A DNA stretch of 64,000 bases, from the NCBI RefSeq assembly GCF_000092425.1, contig NC_014221.1, forward strand, positions 2,609,001 to 2,673,000, written 5' to 3'. Shown here in pieces: positions 52,296 through 61,613 of the stretch. A program made the translations under genes and the position numbers. This DNA is from Truepera radiovictrix DSM 17093 (GTDB taxonomy: Bacteria; Deinococcota; Deinococci; Deinococcales; Trueperaceae). The notes beneath the pieces are model-generated. The model searched no databases. It worked only from the letters and a program-made list of their open reading frames with translations, and had not been told where the DNA came from. Every line of letters starts with the position of its first letter. Position 1 is the stretch's first letter.

Positions 52296-54457
52296 GCGCG
52301 TCTCCACGTGCGCCACCCCCCGCGCAGGCGCTGCCACCAGGCGATGGGGGTGCTGGCCACCGCTTTCTTTTCACGGCTCGCCCACTGCAGCGTGTGAAAC
52401 CCGAAGAGCGCGACCTTGGCGAGCGGGCCGGAGAGCGCCACGGAGCCCTCGAGCCACGAAAAACCCCACGAGAGGTCCTTGTAAAAGAGCTTGGGTACCG
52501 TGCGGCTGCCCGCCGCAGCCCGCCCGGCGCGCGCCCTCTGCACGCGCGCGCCGACGTCACGCACGATCCGGTAGAGGTCGCGCGCCGACAACGCTTTAGC
52601 GAGCGGCGCCGCGCGCAGCTCGTTGGGGTCGTCGCTAATCGGCGCCCAGGCGAGCGCGCGCGCCTCGCGGCGGGTCGGGCGCGCGATCAGCATCCCCGTC
52701 ACCAAGCGCGCGCAGGCGCGCAGCTCGCGCTCGTACAGGCTCGCCGCACTGCGCCCTAGCTCGAGCGCAAACGCTTCTGCGACCCCCTGAATGGTCCGTA
52801 AAAACGCCTCGCGTTTGGGGTGCGCGGGCAGCGGTGAGAGCACGGGTTCCACGCGCCCGCTCGCCGTACAGGCGTAGCCGCGCGTGCTGCCGTGGTCGGC
52901 CATGGTAAACACCTGGTCGATGAGCCCCTTGTTCTGAAAGAGCGTGCGCACCCCCGAAACGACGTCGTCTTCGACCTCTTCGAGCAGGTACGCCCGCGCC
53001 TGACCGTACGCGAGCGCCGAAAAGCGGGTTTTGGAGACGCCTAAGTAGTAACCCAAAAGGTGCGGCTGCCCCTTGGCGGCGAGCAGCTTTTTGAGCGACG
53101 CCTGCGTGCGCAGCGTCCACCCGACGTCGACGAGCGCCCAGTGGTCATCCGCTAAGAGCCCCTCTTGTTCAAAGTACGCGAGCGCCACCTCGCGCGCCCG
53201 CTCGGCCTCGGCGAGGATGCGGGGCGCCACCTCGGGGTCTTCGACAAAGCGCCAAAACCGCTCCGCCGCCTCCCCGGTGAGCTGCTCCTCCCACGTCTCC
53301 GGCGGAAAGCCGTGGCGCCTCAAGGGCGCTTCGAGCGCCTCTGGGGTCAGGTTGAGGCGCCTGAGGTTGTGGCGCGGCGCCGAGGACTGGCCGGTGAGGA
53401 GGATAAACTCGACCTCGTCGCGCGCGAGCGAAAACGCCGAGGGCAAGTACCACGCTTGGCGCGAGCCGTAGAGGTAGCGCGCCTCCGGGTAGCGCGCAGC
53501 CGCCTCGGGGCGCTTTTCGGTTACGCCCTCGCGCAGCGCACGGGCGACCTTGTGGAGCACCTGGCCGTCGCGCGCCACGAAGTAGAGCCGCTTTAGCGCG
53601 CGCGCGCGCGCGTCCTCTAACACCCAGAGGACGAAACCAGCAAGGAGCGGCGCCACCACGCTCGCGGCGATCTCCACGCTCGCGCGCGCCTCGTCTTCGG
53701 CGCCCTCCGGAAGGTCGAAACCGAGCCGAACGGCGCGGGCGATGCCGGCCACTTGCGAGGTGACCCAGGGCCTGTCGGTCGGTACCCTTAGCATCGCCTT
53801 TTCAAAGCGGTTGAGCTGCGCGCCGGTAAAGAGCTCGGCGCGCACCCCCACCTTGCGCGCCCCCAAAAAGTCGCTCTCGACGCCGTCGCCGCAGTGCAGC
53901 AGCTCGGCTGCGGAGACGCCCTCGCGGGCCAAGACGTGTTTAAAGAGGTTGCCGCTGCGCTTGGTCAGCCCGAGGTCGCTCGAGACGTAAAGCGCGTCCT
54001 CGGGCACCTCGTAACCGCACGAGACGAGCATCGCGCGCAGCGCATCTTTGGGCAGGTACATGTCCGACACGAAGACCACGCGCGCGCCCGCCTCGCGCAG
54101 CGCCCTGACGCGCCGCCGCACCGCGGCCACGGGGCGCATGAGGTCGCGCTCGAGCGCCACCTCCGCCTCCTGCATCGCCGAGGCCGAGACGCCCCAGGCG
54201 CTAAAGTCGGGCAGCTCGGCGTAGATGTCAGCGAGCGAGATCTCCTCACCCGAGCGCCGCCGGTGCGCCGCGCGCTCGGCTTCAATGCGCGCGCGCGCGA
54301 GCTCGCTCACCTCTTCGCGCCCAAAGCGGCAACCCCCGCCCCCCTCTACCCCCAACACCCGCTCGGCCAAGAGGTAGAACGCGTCGGTCGGCCGCGCGAC
54401 GGTGCGCACCAAACAGGTGTCAAAAACGTCAAAAGAATAGACTGCCGTACGTTTCAT
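52292..54457 (-). CDS. large HAD-domain protein of glycan clusters (COG5610-like)
   Basis: The 721-residue protein has a HAD-like N-terminal domain (VYSFDVFDTCLVRT, VVFVSDMYLPKDALRAML, LLHCGDGVESDFLGARKVG) and a long C-terminal region of unknown function with ALVDVGWTLRTQASLKKLLAA and KALSARDLYRIVRDVGARV. This fits COG5610, predicted hydrolases found with polysaccharide biosynthesis genes. The HAD site is FDVFDT, which keeps the nucleophile Asp but has Phe two residues on instead of the usual acid. GAGGA precedes ATG 54457. It leads the four-gene cluster with GT4, ATP-grasp and HAD. Confidence 0.82.
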   Translation of the reverse strand: MKRTAVYSFDVFDTCLVRTVARPTDAFYLLAERVLGVEGGGGCRFGREEVSELARARIEAERAAHRRRSGEEISLADIYAELPDFSAWGVSASAMQEAEVALERDLMRPVAAVRRRVRALREAGARVVFVSDMYLPKDALRAMLVSCGYEVPEDALYVSSDLGLTKRSGNLFKHVLAREGVSAAELLHCGDGVESDFLGARKVGVRAELFTGAQLNRFEKAMLRVPTDRPWVTSQVAGIARAVRLGFDLPEGAEDEARASVEIAASVVAPLLAGFVLWVLEDARARALKRLYFVARDGQVLHKVARALREGVTEKRPEAAARYPEARYLYGSRQAWYLPSAFSLARDEVEFILLTGQSSAPRHNLRRLNLTPEALEAPLRRHGFPPETWEEQLTGEAAERFWRFVEDPEVAPRILAEAERAREVALAYFEQEGLLADDHWALVDVGWTLRTQASLKKLLAAKGQPHLLGYYLGVSKTRFSALAYGQARAYLLEEVEDDVVSGVRTLFQNKGLIDQVFTMADHGSTRGYACTASGRVEPVLSPLPAHPKREAFLRTIQGVAEAFALELGRSAASLYERELRACARLVTGMLIARPTRREARALAWAPISDDPNELRAAPLAKALSARDLYRIVRDVGARVQRARAGRAAAGSRTVPKLFYKDLSWGFSWLEGSVALSGPLAKVALFGFHTLQWASREKKAVASTPIAWWQRLRGGWRTWRRA

Positions 54458-54750
54458 GTCGTCCTCAAAGTCCCCGGTAAGCCCCTGCGAAGCCCTCGGT
54501 GGGTTTTGACGTGCGGAGTGCACGGATGCCAGTTGTCGCATGGGCGCCACTTCGCACCCTAGCGTGCACCGATGCCGCCAGCGTTGCAGGCTGCAGCGCC
54601 CCCATCACACTCCAGCGAGCATAGCAAAGCCACCCCCCGTGGGAGGCCGCGACGTCACGTTTGTCGCCGTCCGTCGCCGCGCGCCGTCATGTCAGCTCTC
54701 GGTTCGGCGGCCGGTGCGCCCACGTCGTCTCGGGGCGACCCCGAGAGGCT

Positions 54751-54779
54751 TTTACGGCGCCCGGCTGCCGGTCTATAAT
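54751..54779 (+). promoter_or_regulatory. promoter of the amino-acid ABC genes
   Basis: TTTACG (54751-54756), a 17-base spacer and TATAAT (54774-54779) precede the ATG by 20 bases, with GGAGG in between. The rest of 54458-54750 shows no gene. Confidence 0.75.
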
Positions 54780-54798
54780 CGCCTTCTCTGGAGGAAAA

Positions 54799-55590
54799 AT
54801 GATGCGACTGACACCCCTACGCTCCGCCGCCCTGCCGCTCGCCCTTCTCGGCCTCGCGTCGCTCGCCCTGGCGCAAGAGGGCGCTCAGGACACAGCCGTG
54901 CCCGACCTCGGCGGGCGAACGCTGCTGATCGGTTCGGACACCACCTACCCGCCCTTTGAGACCGTCAACCAAGAGGGCGAGATCGTCGGCTTCGACGTCG
55001 ACGTGATGAACGCCATCTGCGAGCGCATCAACTGCGTCGCCCAGTTTCAGACGACTGCCTGGGACGGCATCTTCGCCGCGCTGGCCAACGGCGAGTTCGA
55101 CATGGTCGCCTCCGGCGTATCGATCACGCCCGAGCGCGAGCAGATCGTCGACTTCACCATCCCCTACTACGAGGTCAGCCAAGCGATCGCCGTACGCGTC
55201 GGCGACGAAGACCTGACGATCGCCGACTTCGAGGAAGGAAACCTGGTGCTCGGCGCGCAGACCGGTACGACGAACGCCATGACCGCCGAGCGGCTCGCCG
55301 GGCGCGAGCGCACGCGCCTCTACGACACCTTCGCGACCGCCATCCAGGCGCTCCTCACGGGCGACGTCGACGGCGTCGTGATCGACGACGTCACCGCCGA
55401 CGCCTTCGCCGCGCAGTACGCCGGGCAGCTCGTCGTCAGCATCCGCGAGGTCGCATCGGGCGACCAGCTGGGTTTCGTCGTCCCCCAGGGCGACCCGCTC
55501 GTCGACGCGCTCAACGCCGGTATCGAGATGATCCAAGCCGACGGCACCCTCGACGCGCTCGTTCAAAAGTGGCTCGTCGCCGAGGAGTAG
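54799..55590 (+). CDS. amino-acid ABC transporter substrate-binding protein
   Basis: A family-3 binding protein for a polar amino acid. The 263-residue protein has a signal peptide (LALLGLASLALAQ), LLIGSDTTYPPFETVNQEGEIVGFDVDVM (family signature), CVAQFQTTAWDGIFAALANGEFDMVASGVSITPER, LGAQTGTTNAMTAERLAG and VVPQGDPLVDALN. A lipobox is lacking. ATG 54802 is a possible start with better spacing. The permease follows after a hairpin. Confidence 0.94.
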   Translation: MMRLTPLRSAALPLALLGLASLALAQEGAQDTAVPDLGGRTLLIGSDTTYPPFETVNQEGEIVGFDVDVMNAICERINCVAQFQTTAWDGIFAALANGEFDMVASGVSITPEREQIVDFTIPYYEVSQAIAVRVGDEDLTIADFEEGNLVLGAQTGTTNAMTAERLAGRERTRLYDTFATAIQALLTGDVDGVVIDDVTADAFAAQYAGQLVVSIREVASGDQLGFVVPQGDPLVDALNAGIEMIQADGTLDALVQKWLVAEE

Positions 55591-55611
55591 GCGGGGTGCA
55601 GCACCCTCTGG

Positions 55612-55636
55612 GCCCGGACACGTCCGGGCTCTTTCG
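55612..55636 (+). terminator. attenuator hairpin between binding protein and permease
   Basis: GCCCGGAC and GTCCGGGC form an 8-base-pair stem followed by TCTTTCG, 21 bases past the binding-protein stop. It likely reduces read-through to the permease. Confidence 0.65.
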
Positions 55637-55678
55637 CGCTCTAGAGAGCGGCGGCCCCGCTAGCGGCGAGAACGGCCG

Positions 55679-56932
55679 GTGAGCCGCGCGCCCGACAACC
55701 CGCTGAGCGGCTTGGGGAGCGCCCCGGCGCGCCCCGCCCCCGCAGCGCCGAGCCGCCCGCGAGGCCGCTGGAGCCGGCTGCGGCCGAGCTACCTCGTCCT
55801 GCTCGCCGCGCTGCCCTTCGTCGTCTACCTGTTTGTCAGCGCCCCCGACTACACGCGGGCGCTCGCCTACATCGGACCCGGGCTCGGGGTGACGGTCGCC
55901 GTGACGGTCGCGGCCTACGCGGGAGCGCTCGTGCTCGGTCTGGGGCTCGCAGGGCTTTTGCTCCTTAAACTGGGGCGCCGCACGCTGCTTACCTTCGGCG
56001 CCCTCGTCCTCGCCGCGCTCCTCGGCAGCCTCTTTTTCTTTACCCGCCCCCCCGTGACCTACGCGCTCGTCGGGCAGCCGGGTGGGCGCGTCGCCATCAT
56101 CCAGGGGACCCCCTCGCGGGTCGTCACCCCCATCCAGACGGGCCGCTACGCCGGTGAGGGGGCCGAGGGGGCGGGCTTTGCGGTGCGCGCTGCGATCAGC
56201 GCCGAAGCGGCGCTGGCGGCTTTGGAAGCGGGCACCGTGAGCGCCGCCTTGATCCCCCAAGAGGCGCTGCCGGCGGGGGCAAACGTCCTCTGGGAGACGA
56301 CCTTCTTGCCCCCCGAGGCGCGCAACCCGGCGCTCGTCTTGGGGGTGCTCGGGGTGCTTTTGGCGATGCTCACCGCCGCCGCCGCCCGCAGCCGCGAGCA
56401 CCCCCTGGCGGTCTTTGCCGAGCTCTACGTCGACATGATCCGCGGTATCCCCATGCTGGTCATTATCCTCTACGTGGGCTTTCCCCTGCAGGCGGCCCTG
56501 CGCGACGCCACGGGCGGTCTTCTCAACATGCCCATCCTGATGCGCGGGGGGGTCGCCATCGCCCTCGGGTACGCGGCCTACATGGCCGAAATCTTCCGCG
56601 CGGGGATCGAAGCCATCCCCAAAGGGCAGCTCGAGGCGGCGCGCAGCCTGGGGCTCTCGAGCTGGCAGAGCGCGCGCTTCGTCGTGCTGCCCCAAGCCCT
56701 GCGGATCGTCACCCCGCCCCTCGGCAACGAGTTTATCGCCATGCTCAAAGACACCTCGCTGCTCTCGATCCTGGGGGTGCGCGAGCTCACGCAGCTCACC
56801 CGCGAGTACCAGGCATCGAACTTCCAGGTGTTTCCGCCCTTTAACACCGTGGCGCTCCTCTACATCGGCCTGACGCTGGCCGCCTCGAGCCTACTCAAAT
56901 GGCTCGAAGGGCGCACGAAGTTCGGCAGGTGA
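55679..56932 (+). CDS. amino-acid ABC permease with binding-protein-like insertion
   Basis: The C-terminal half is a standard HisM/GlnP-type permease: DMIRGIPMLVIILYVGFPL, ALGYAAYMAEIFRAGIEAIPKGQLEAARSLGLSSWQSARFVVLPQALRIVTPPL (EAA loop) and ELTQLTREYQASNFQVF. At 417 residues it is about 190 longer than the family. The N-terminal 120 residues hold a Pro-rich tail and two to three helices, and residues about 122-218 form an extracytoplasmic insertion with GRVAIIQGTPSR and EAALAALEAGTVSAALIPQEALPAGANVLWE that resembles a truncated family-3 binding protein lobe. No ATPase gene follows. Confidence 0.88.
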   Translation: MSRAPDNPLSGLGSAPARPAPAAPSRPRGRWSRLRPSYLVLLAALPFVVYLFVSAPDYTRALAYIGPGLGVTVAVTVAAYAGALVLGLGLAGLLLLKLGRRTLLTFGALVLAALLGSLFFFTRPPVTYALVGQPGGRVAIIQGTPSRVVTPIQTGRYAGEGAEGAGFAVRAAISAEAALAALEAGTVSAALIPQEALPAGANVLWETTFLPPEARNPALVLGVLGVLLAMLTAAAARSREHPLAVFAELYVDMIRGIPMLVIILYVGFPLQAALRDATGGLLNMPILMRGGVAIALGYAAYMAEIFRAGIEAIPKGQLEAARSLGLSSWQSARFVVLPQALRIVTPPLGNEFIAMLKDTSLLSILGVRELTQLTREYQASNFQVFPPFNTVALLYIGLTLAASSLLKWLEGRTKFGR

Positions 56933-57110
56933 GCTAGCACCGCCACCGTATCCGAACGCACGCCCGTCGTCGTTCAAAACGCGTATTCTTCGCGCGACAT
57001 CGGCGCTCGCGGCGACGCCACAGCAGGTGATGCCGCGAGCGGCGCTCGGGAGGTGACGGTGAACGCGGTGACGACGGCAGCCGAGGACGTAAGGCGGTGT
57101 GGGTAGCGGT

Positions 57111-58274
57111 ATGTCGCCCCTTAGTGTCCTCGCCCTTTTTTTCGTCGCGCTCCTCGTGTGCCGCGCCGCCGCTGGGGCGCTGCGGCGCCTCGGCAGCCCC
57201 GCGACGGTCCTCGAGATCGGCTTCGGCTTCGTGATCGGCAACTACCTGCTCCAGGCGCACGAGGTCGCCCTGATGCGCGGCTTTGCGGAGCTCGGCACCG
57301 TCATCCTCTTTTTCTTCGTCGGCCTGACCATGCAGACGGCGTCGTTTCGGGGCGCCGGACGCCACGTGCTGCGCATCGCCGGCCTCGGCTCGCTCGTCCC
57401 GATGGCCACCATGTTCGCGCTCTCGCCGCTTTTGGCCCTTGGGCGCGCCGAACTCCTGCTCGCGACCGCCGTCATCATGACCTCGGGGGCGGGCGTCGCC
57501 GCGCGCGTCCTCAGCGAGGGGGGGTTTCTCGCGTCGCGCACGGGGCGGGTGCTCGTCGCCGCCTCGATCGTCGACGACCTCCCGAGCCTCCTCTTTCTCA
57601 CGTTTGCCACCACCGTCGCCGCCGCTACCGGTACCTTCGCCGCCGCGCTCGCGCGCCCGCTGCTGACCCTGCTGCTCCTTTTCGGCGGCCTCAAGCTGCT
57701 CTCGCGGCTCCCCTGGCTGCGGGGCGCCCCCGCGCTCTACCCGCTCGGCGTCGCCGTGTGCGCCGCTTGGCTCTCGGCGCAAGCGGGCGTGACCGCGCTC
57801 GCGGGGGCGTTTTTGAGCGGCTACCTGCTCGGCCCGCTCGTGCGCCAGCGCGAGGTCGTCTACATCGAGTCGCTGCTCGACCTGTGCGTACCCATCTTTT
57901 TCCTCTTCGTCGGGACGCTGATCTCGGCGCGCGCCCTTTTCGACACGGGTAGCTGGGCGCTCGCCGCGCCCCTCGTCGGGGCGTGTCTCGTCACCCCCCT
58001 ACCCATCGCGCTCGCGCTCGGTGAGCGGGCGCGCCGCGACGGCTGCGACCCGTGGCTCGTCGCCTTCGGGATGATGCCGCGGGGCTTGCCGGGGTTGGTG
58101 TTCGCGACCACCGCGTTTTTGGGCGGGCTCATCCCCGCCAAGCTCTTTTCAGCCCTCGTCATCGCCGTCACGGTGAGCAACCTCGTCGGCCCCGCCGCGA
58201 TGACGCTCCGCATGAACCACCTAAGGAGGGTCGGGGGGTTTCTCGACGCCCTCCCCGGCGAGGCGGCGACTTAG
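57111..58274 (+). CDS. cation:proton antiporter (CPA2/Kef type)
   Basis: The 387-residue protein has about twelve helices and Kef/NapA-like motifs: TVLEIGFGFVIGNYLLQA, ELGTVILFFFVGLTMQT, ATAVIMTSGAGVAARVLSEGGFLAS and ASIVDDLPSLLFL with the ion-binding Asp pair, and GMMPRGLPGLVFATTAF. It exchanges Na+ or K+ for H+. ATG 57111 is preferred to GTG 57099. No regulatory TrkA domain is present. Confidence 0.9.
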   Translation: MSPLSVLALFFVALLVCRAAAGALRRLGSPATVLEIGFGFVIGNYLLQAHEVALMRGFAELGTVILFFFVGLTMQTASFRGAGRHVLRIAGLGSLVPMATMFALSPLLALGRAELLLATAVIMTSGAGVAARVLSEGGFLASRTGRVLVAASIVDDLPSLLFLTFATTVAAATGTFAAALARPLLTLLLLFGGLKLLSRLPWLRGAPALYPLGVAVCAAWLSAQAGVTALAGAFLSGYLLGPLVRQREVVYIESLLDLCVPIFFLFVGTLISARALFDTGSWALAAPLVGACLVTPLPIALALGERARRDGCDPWLVAFGMMPRGLPGLVFATTAFLGGLIPAKLFSALVIAVTVSNLVGPAAMTLRMNHLRRVGGFLDALPGEAAT

Positions 58275-58349
58275 ACCTGGGCGCGCCAGACGGATACGGC
58301 GGCCACACCACGTACTACACGCACTGCGGTGCCGATAGTTCCACCGTCG

Positions 58350-59153
58350 TCATAGCCGTCCGTGCCACCACACCGAGAGCCCCGGGTAGTACGCCGAGAC
58401 GATCGCCTGGAAGAGAAAGTAGTCCACGATGAGGTGGACGACGAGCACCCACAGGAGCGCCCTCGAGCGCTCGTACATCGCCCCCTGGGTGAGCGCGAAG
58501 AGGTAGACGAACACGGGACCGACGCCGCGAAAGGCCATCGTGTAGAGGACAGTCGTGTAGATCACCGCTTGCGCCACGTTGGCGGTGCGCGCCCCGAAGA
58601 GCCCGCGCAGTACGGCGTAGCAGACGTTGATGAAAAACAGCTCGTCCCAGATGCCGACCAAGTTGATCCCGACGAAAAGCCGCAGCAACGAGGCGTCGTC
58701 CGGCACCCGCGGCAGGCTCCAGTTAAAGGGCACCTCGGGGCTCAGGACGCCGAAGTAGAGCGCGAACGCCCCCCACGCGAGCGGCACCGAGAGCAGGACG
58801 TAGAACAGCTCCAAAGGCTCGAGCCGCTCGGGCAGCAGTTTGAAGGTCACCGGGTGCGGGTCTTCGTGCCACAGCACCAGCGCGGGCAGGGCGATCGCCG
58901 AGAGAAAAAAGGCGCCTAGTAGCACGAAGTTGTAGGGGCTCGTGTCGGTGCTGATGGGCGCGAGCGCGAGCACCACCACGGCGGCGGCGAGCGCCAGGTA
59001 GCGGCGGCGGCGGTAGGGGCTCTCGTAGCGGAGGGCGACGCCGAAAAGGAGCGCGAAGGGCGCGCCCCAGAGCCACGCCCCGTGCGCCACCCAGAGCACG
59101 GTCACGGCGAGGAGCGCGGCGAGCGGTACGAAGCGCTGTACGTGAGGGGGCAC
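58350..59153 (-). CDS. CPBP-family membrane protein
   Basis: The 267-residue protein has about eight helices and a CPBP (Abi, PF02517) core: WDELFFINVCYAVLRG in place of the usual EExxxR, and HLIVDYF (HxxxD). The first Glu of the EE pair is Asp here, so the putative glutamic-protease site is altered. TAAGAT lies six bases before the GTG at 59153. It is divergent from alanine racemase. Confidence 0.8.
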   Translation of the reverse strand: MPPHVQRFVPLAALLAVTVLWVAHGAWLWGAPFALLFGVALRYESPYRRRRYLALAAAVVVLALAPISTDTSPYNFVLLGAFFLSAIALPALVLWHEDPHPVTFKLLPERLEPLELFYVLLSVPLAWGAFALYFGVLSPEVPFNWSLPRVPDDASLLRLFVGINLVGIWDELFFINVCYAVLRGLFGARTANVAQAVIYTTVLYTMAFRGVGPVFVYLFALTQGAMYERSRALLWVLVVHLIVDYFLFQAIVSAYYPGLSVWWHGRL

Positions 59154-59205
59154 GGGGGCATCTTAACGCGCGCCCTTAGCCGCCCAAATGGGTATGCTAA
59201 AGGGC

Positions 59206-60312
59206 GTGCCGCACGCCGAGATCAGCCTCCGCGCCCTCGCGCGCAACCTCGCTTCGCTGCGCGCGCGCACCCGCGCGCAGCTGCTCGTCCCCGTCAAGGC
59301 GAACGCCTACGGGCACGGCGCCCCGGAGGTGGCGCGGCAGCTCGAGCGCTTGGGCGTCCCCTGGTTCGGGGTCGCGACCGCCGATGAGGCGCTCGAGCTG
59401 CGGGGAGCGGGGATCAGCGCCGACATCCTCATCTTCGGCCCCGTCTACGAGGGCTTGGAGGCGCTGATCGCACAAGGTGTCGCGCTTAGCGTCGTGGACG
59501 CGCGCAGCGCCGAGGCCGTGGTGCGGGCGGCGGGAAGCGTCCCGGGCGCCCGCGTGCACCTCAAAACGGACACCGGTATGGGGCGGCTCGGCGAACCGCT
59601 CGCCGCTACCCTGAAGACCGCCGAGCGCTTAAGCCGCGCCCGCGGGGTGACGCTCGAGGGGCTCTGGACGCACCTCGCCGCCGCCGACGAACCCGACTCG
59701 AGCTTTACGCAGGTCCAGCTGGCGCGCTTTAGCGACACGCTCGCCGCTTTGGGGCGCGCGGGGATCACCGTACCGCTCAAACACGCCGCCAACTCGGCGG
59801 CGCTTTTCGCCCACCCCGCCTCGCACTTCGACCTCGTGCGCCCCGGCATCGCCGTCTACGGCTACCATGCAAGCCCCTTTATCGCCGCTCTGGCGCCCGA
59901 GCTGACGCCCGTGATGACCCTCTCGGCCCCCGTGACCTTCGTCAAGCGCGTCGCGGCCGGCACCCCCATCTCGTACGGCGGCCTCTGGCGCGCCCCCCGC
60001 GACACCACCGTCGCCACCGTCCGCTTCGGCTACGCCGACGGCTACCCGCGCGGCCTGAGCGCCACGCCACACGCCCGCGTCCGCCTCCAAGGGCGCCTCT
60101 GCCCAATCGTCGGGCGCGTCTGCATGGACCAGCTGATGGTCGACGTCGGCGACCTTACGGTCACCGTCGGCGAACGCGCCGTGCTCTTCGGCCCCGAAGG
60201 CCCGACCGCCGAGGACCTCGCGGGGGGCGTCGGGACGATCTCCTACGAGCTGCTGACGCAGCTCGGTCGGCGCGTCGCGAGGTCTTACGTCGACGCGGTC
60301 GACGCGCCCTGA
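59206..60312 (+). CDS. alr: alanine racemase
   Basis: It interconverts L- and D-alanine for peptidoglycan with PLP. The 368-residue protein has HAEISLRALARNL, LLVPVKANAYGHG (PLP Lys), HLKTDTGMGRLG, LVRPGIAVYGYHASP and the second-subunit ISYGGLWRAPRDTTVATVRFGYADGYPR (catalytic Tyr), RVCMDQLMVDVG and TISYELLTQLGRRV. GTG 59206 is chosen because TATGCT lies seven bases upstream; the ATG at 59188 would not be leaderless. Confidence 0.96.
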   Translation: MPHAEISLRALARNLASLRARTRAQLLVPVKANAYGHGAPEVARQLERLGVPWFGVATADEALELRGAGISADILIFGPVYEGLEALIAQGVALSVVDARSAEAVVRAAGSVPGARVHLKTDTGMGRLGEPLAATLKTAERLSRARGVTLEGLWTHLAAADEPDSSFTQVQLARFSDTLAALGRAGITVPLKHAANSAALFAHPASHFDLVRPGIAVYGYHASPFIAALAPELTPVMTLSAPVTFVKRVAAGTPISYGGLWRAPRDTTVATVRFGYADGYPRGLSATPHARVRLQGRLCPIVGRVCMDQLMVDVGDLTVTVGERAVLFGPEGPTAEDLAGGVGTISYELLTQLGRRVARSYVDAVDAP

Positions 60313-60509
60313 TGGGGAGATGCGCTCACACGTGTGCGCTAGGGTCAAAACCGCAGCTAAAGGGACGGTTAACGTGGGCGCGTAGGGGGGGAGCGCTCAC
60401 CGCGGGGGGTGTCTGGTAGAGTAGAGCACTTTCGAGCGGTGCGCTGCCGTTCCGACTGCACCAGCAAGAAATCGCCGCTTTACCGCGGGACCCCTTTATA
60501 AGGAGCCCT

Positions 60510-61592
60510 ATGGACGCCATCGCCCCGCCGACGACCCTTTTTGACGACCTGAAACCACGCACCCCCGCCGGCCTACTAAGCCGCCGGGAGAAAGACCGGC
60601 TGATCGAACGCGGTTTTCTGGGCCTCTACCGCTGGTACACCGCCCGCAGCCAAGCGACGCGCAACTGGAACCCCGACAAGTCCTTTGAGTGGCGCAAGCT
60701 CCGCCAGGATCTCTCCGAACCGCTCATCCAGATCCTGCAGGGGTTTTTCGCGGTCGAGTACTTTACCCCCGACTACGTCGACGAGATCCTCAACCTCGTG
60801 CGCAAAAGCCACGGCCGCAGCCACTTTCAGCTCCGCTGGGGGGCCGAGGAGGAGAAGCACGCCGACACCTGGGAGAACGCAGTCCTCTTCTCGCGCCGCC
60901 GCACCCCCGAATTCATCGAGTCGTACAAGGAGGACCTGCGCTCGTCGGTTCACCGCAGCCTGTGGGAGGGCGACGCCCTTAGAAACCTCGTCTACACCGT
61001 TTTTCAAGAGCGCGCCACGCAGCTCAACTACCTCAACCTGTTAAAGATCGCGCGCGGCAAGTCCGACAAGCCGCAGCACAAAGGGGACGCCGACCCGGTG
61101 CTCGCGCAGGTCGCGCAGACCATCGCGGTCGACGAGGCGGCGCACTACAACTTTTTCCTGGAGGGGGTGCGGCTCTTTCTCTACTACTACCCGCAGCGCA
61201 CCCTAGAGGCCATCCGCGACGTCATCACCCACTTCACCATGCCCGCGCACGACATCGTGCCGGACTGGGACGCCTTTAACTACGCCGTCTACAAAGCCGG
61301 CGTCTACGGCCCCCGCGAGTACGCCCGCGACGTCGTGCAGATCGTCTTTCGCAACCTGGGCATCGAGAGCCGCAAAAAGCTCGAGGAGGGCATTAAAAGG
61401 GGCCGCATCGTCCCCGACAAACGCGACGAAGGCACGCAGCAGACCGCCATCTGGGACAGCTTCGACTACGGCCTTATCGAGGGGGACGTCAGGCGCATCC
61501 ACGACAAGGTGATCGCCTATGAACGGGAGATCGGCCGCGACGAGATCGACCCCTTGGTGTTCGTCCCCAACCCGGAGTGGCCGCAAAAGTAG
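60510..61592 (+). CDS. acyl-ACP desaturase
   Basis: A ferritin-like diiron enzyme that puts a cis double bond into acyl-ACP chains. The 360 residues have the two iron motifs in order: EEKHADTWENAVLF (E-E-x-x-H) and DEAAHYNFFLEGVRLFLYYYP (D-E-x-x-H), with a long helical core between. It matches the plant/actinobacterial FA_desaturase_2 family. AAGGAG precedes the ATG. It has no ferredoxin gene next to it. Expected to tune membrane fluidity. Confidence 0.92.
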   Translation: MDAIAPPTTLFDDLKPRTPAGLLSRREKDRLIERGFLGLYRWYTARSQATRNWNPDKSFEWRKLRQDLSEPLIQILQGFFAVEYFTPDYVDEILNLVRKSHGRSHFQLRWGAEEEKHADTWENAVLFSRRRTPEFIESYKEDLRSSVHRSLWEGDALRNLVYTVFQERATQLNYLNLLKIARGKSDKPQHKGDADPVLAQVAQTIAVDEAAHYNFFLEGVRLFLYYYPQRTLEAIRDVITHFTMPAHDIVPDWDAFNYAVYKAGVYGPREYARDVVQIVFRNLGIESRKKLEEGIKRGRIVPDKRDEGTQQTAIWDSFDYGLIEGDVRRIHDKVIAYEREIGRDEIDPLVFVPNPEWPQK

Positions 61593-61613
61593 CAGACCCA
61601 AGCTTCTCTTTTG

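Noticed and set aside
60328-60335. ACACGTGT palindrome downstream of alr
   Set aside because: Only an 8-base palindrome with imperfect GCGC flanks; too short to call as operator or terminator.
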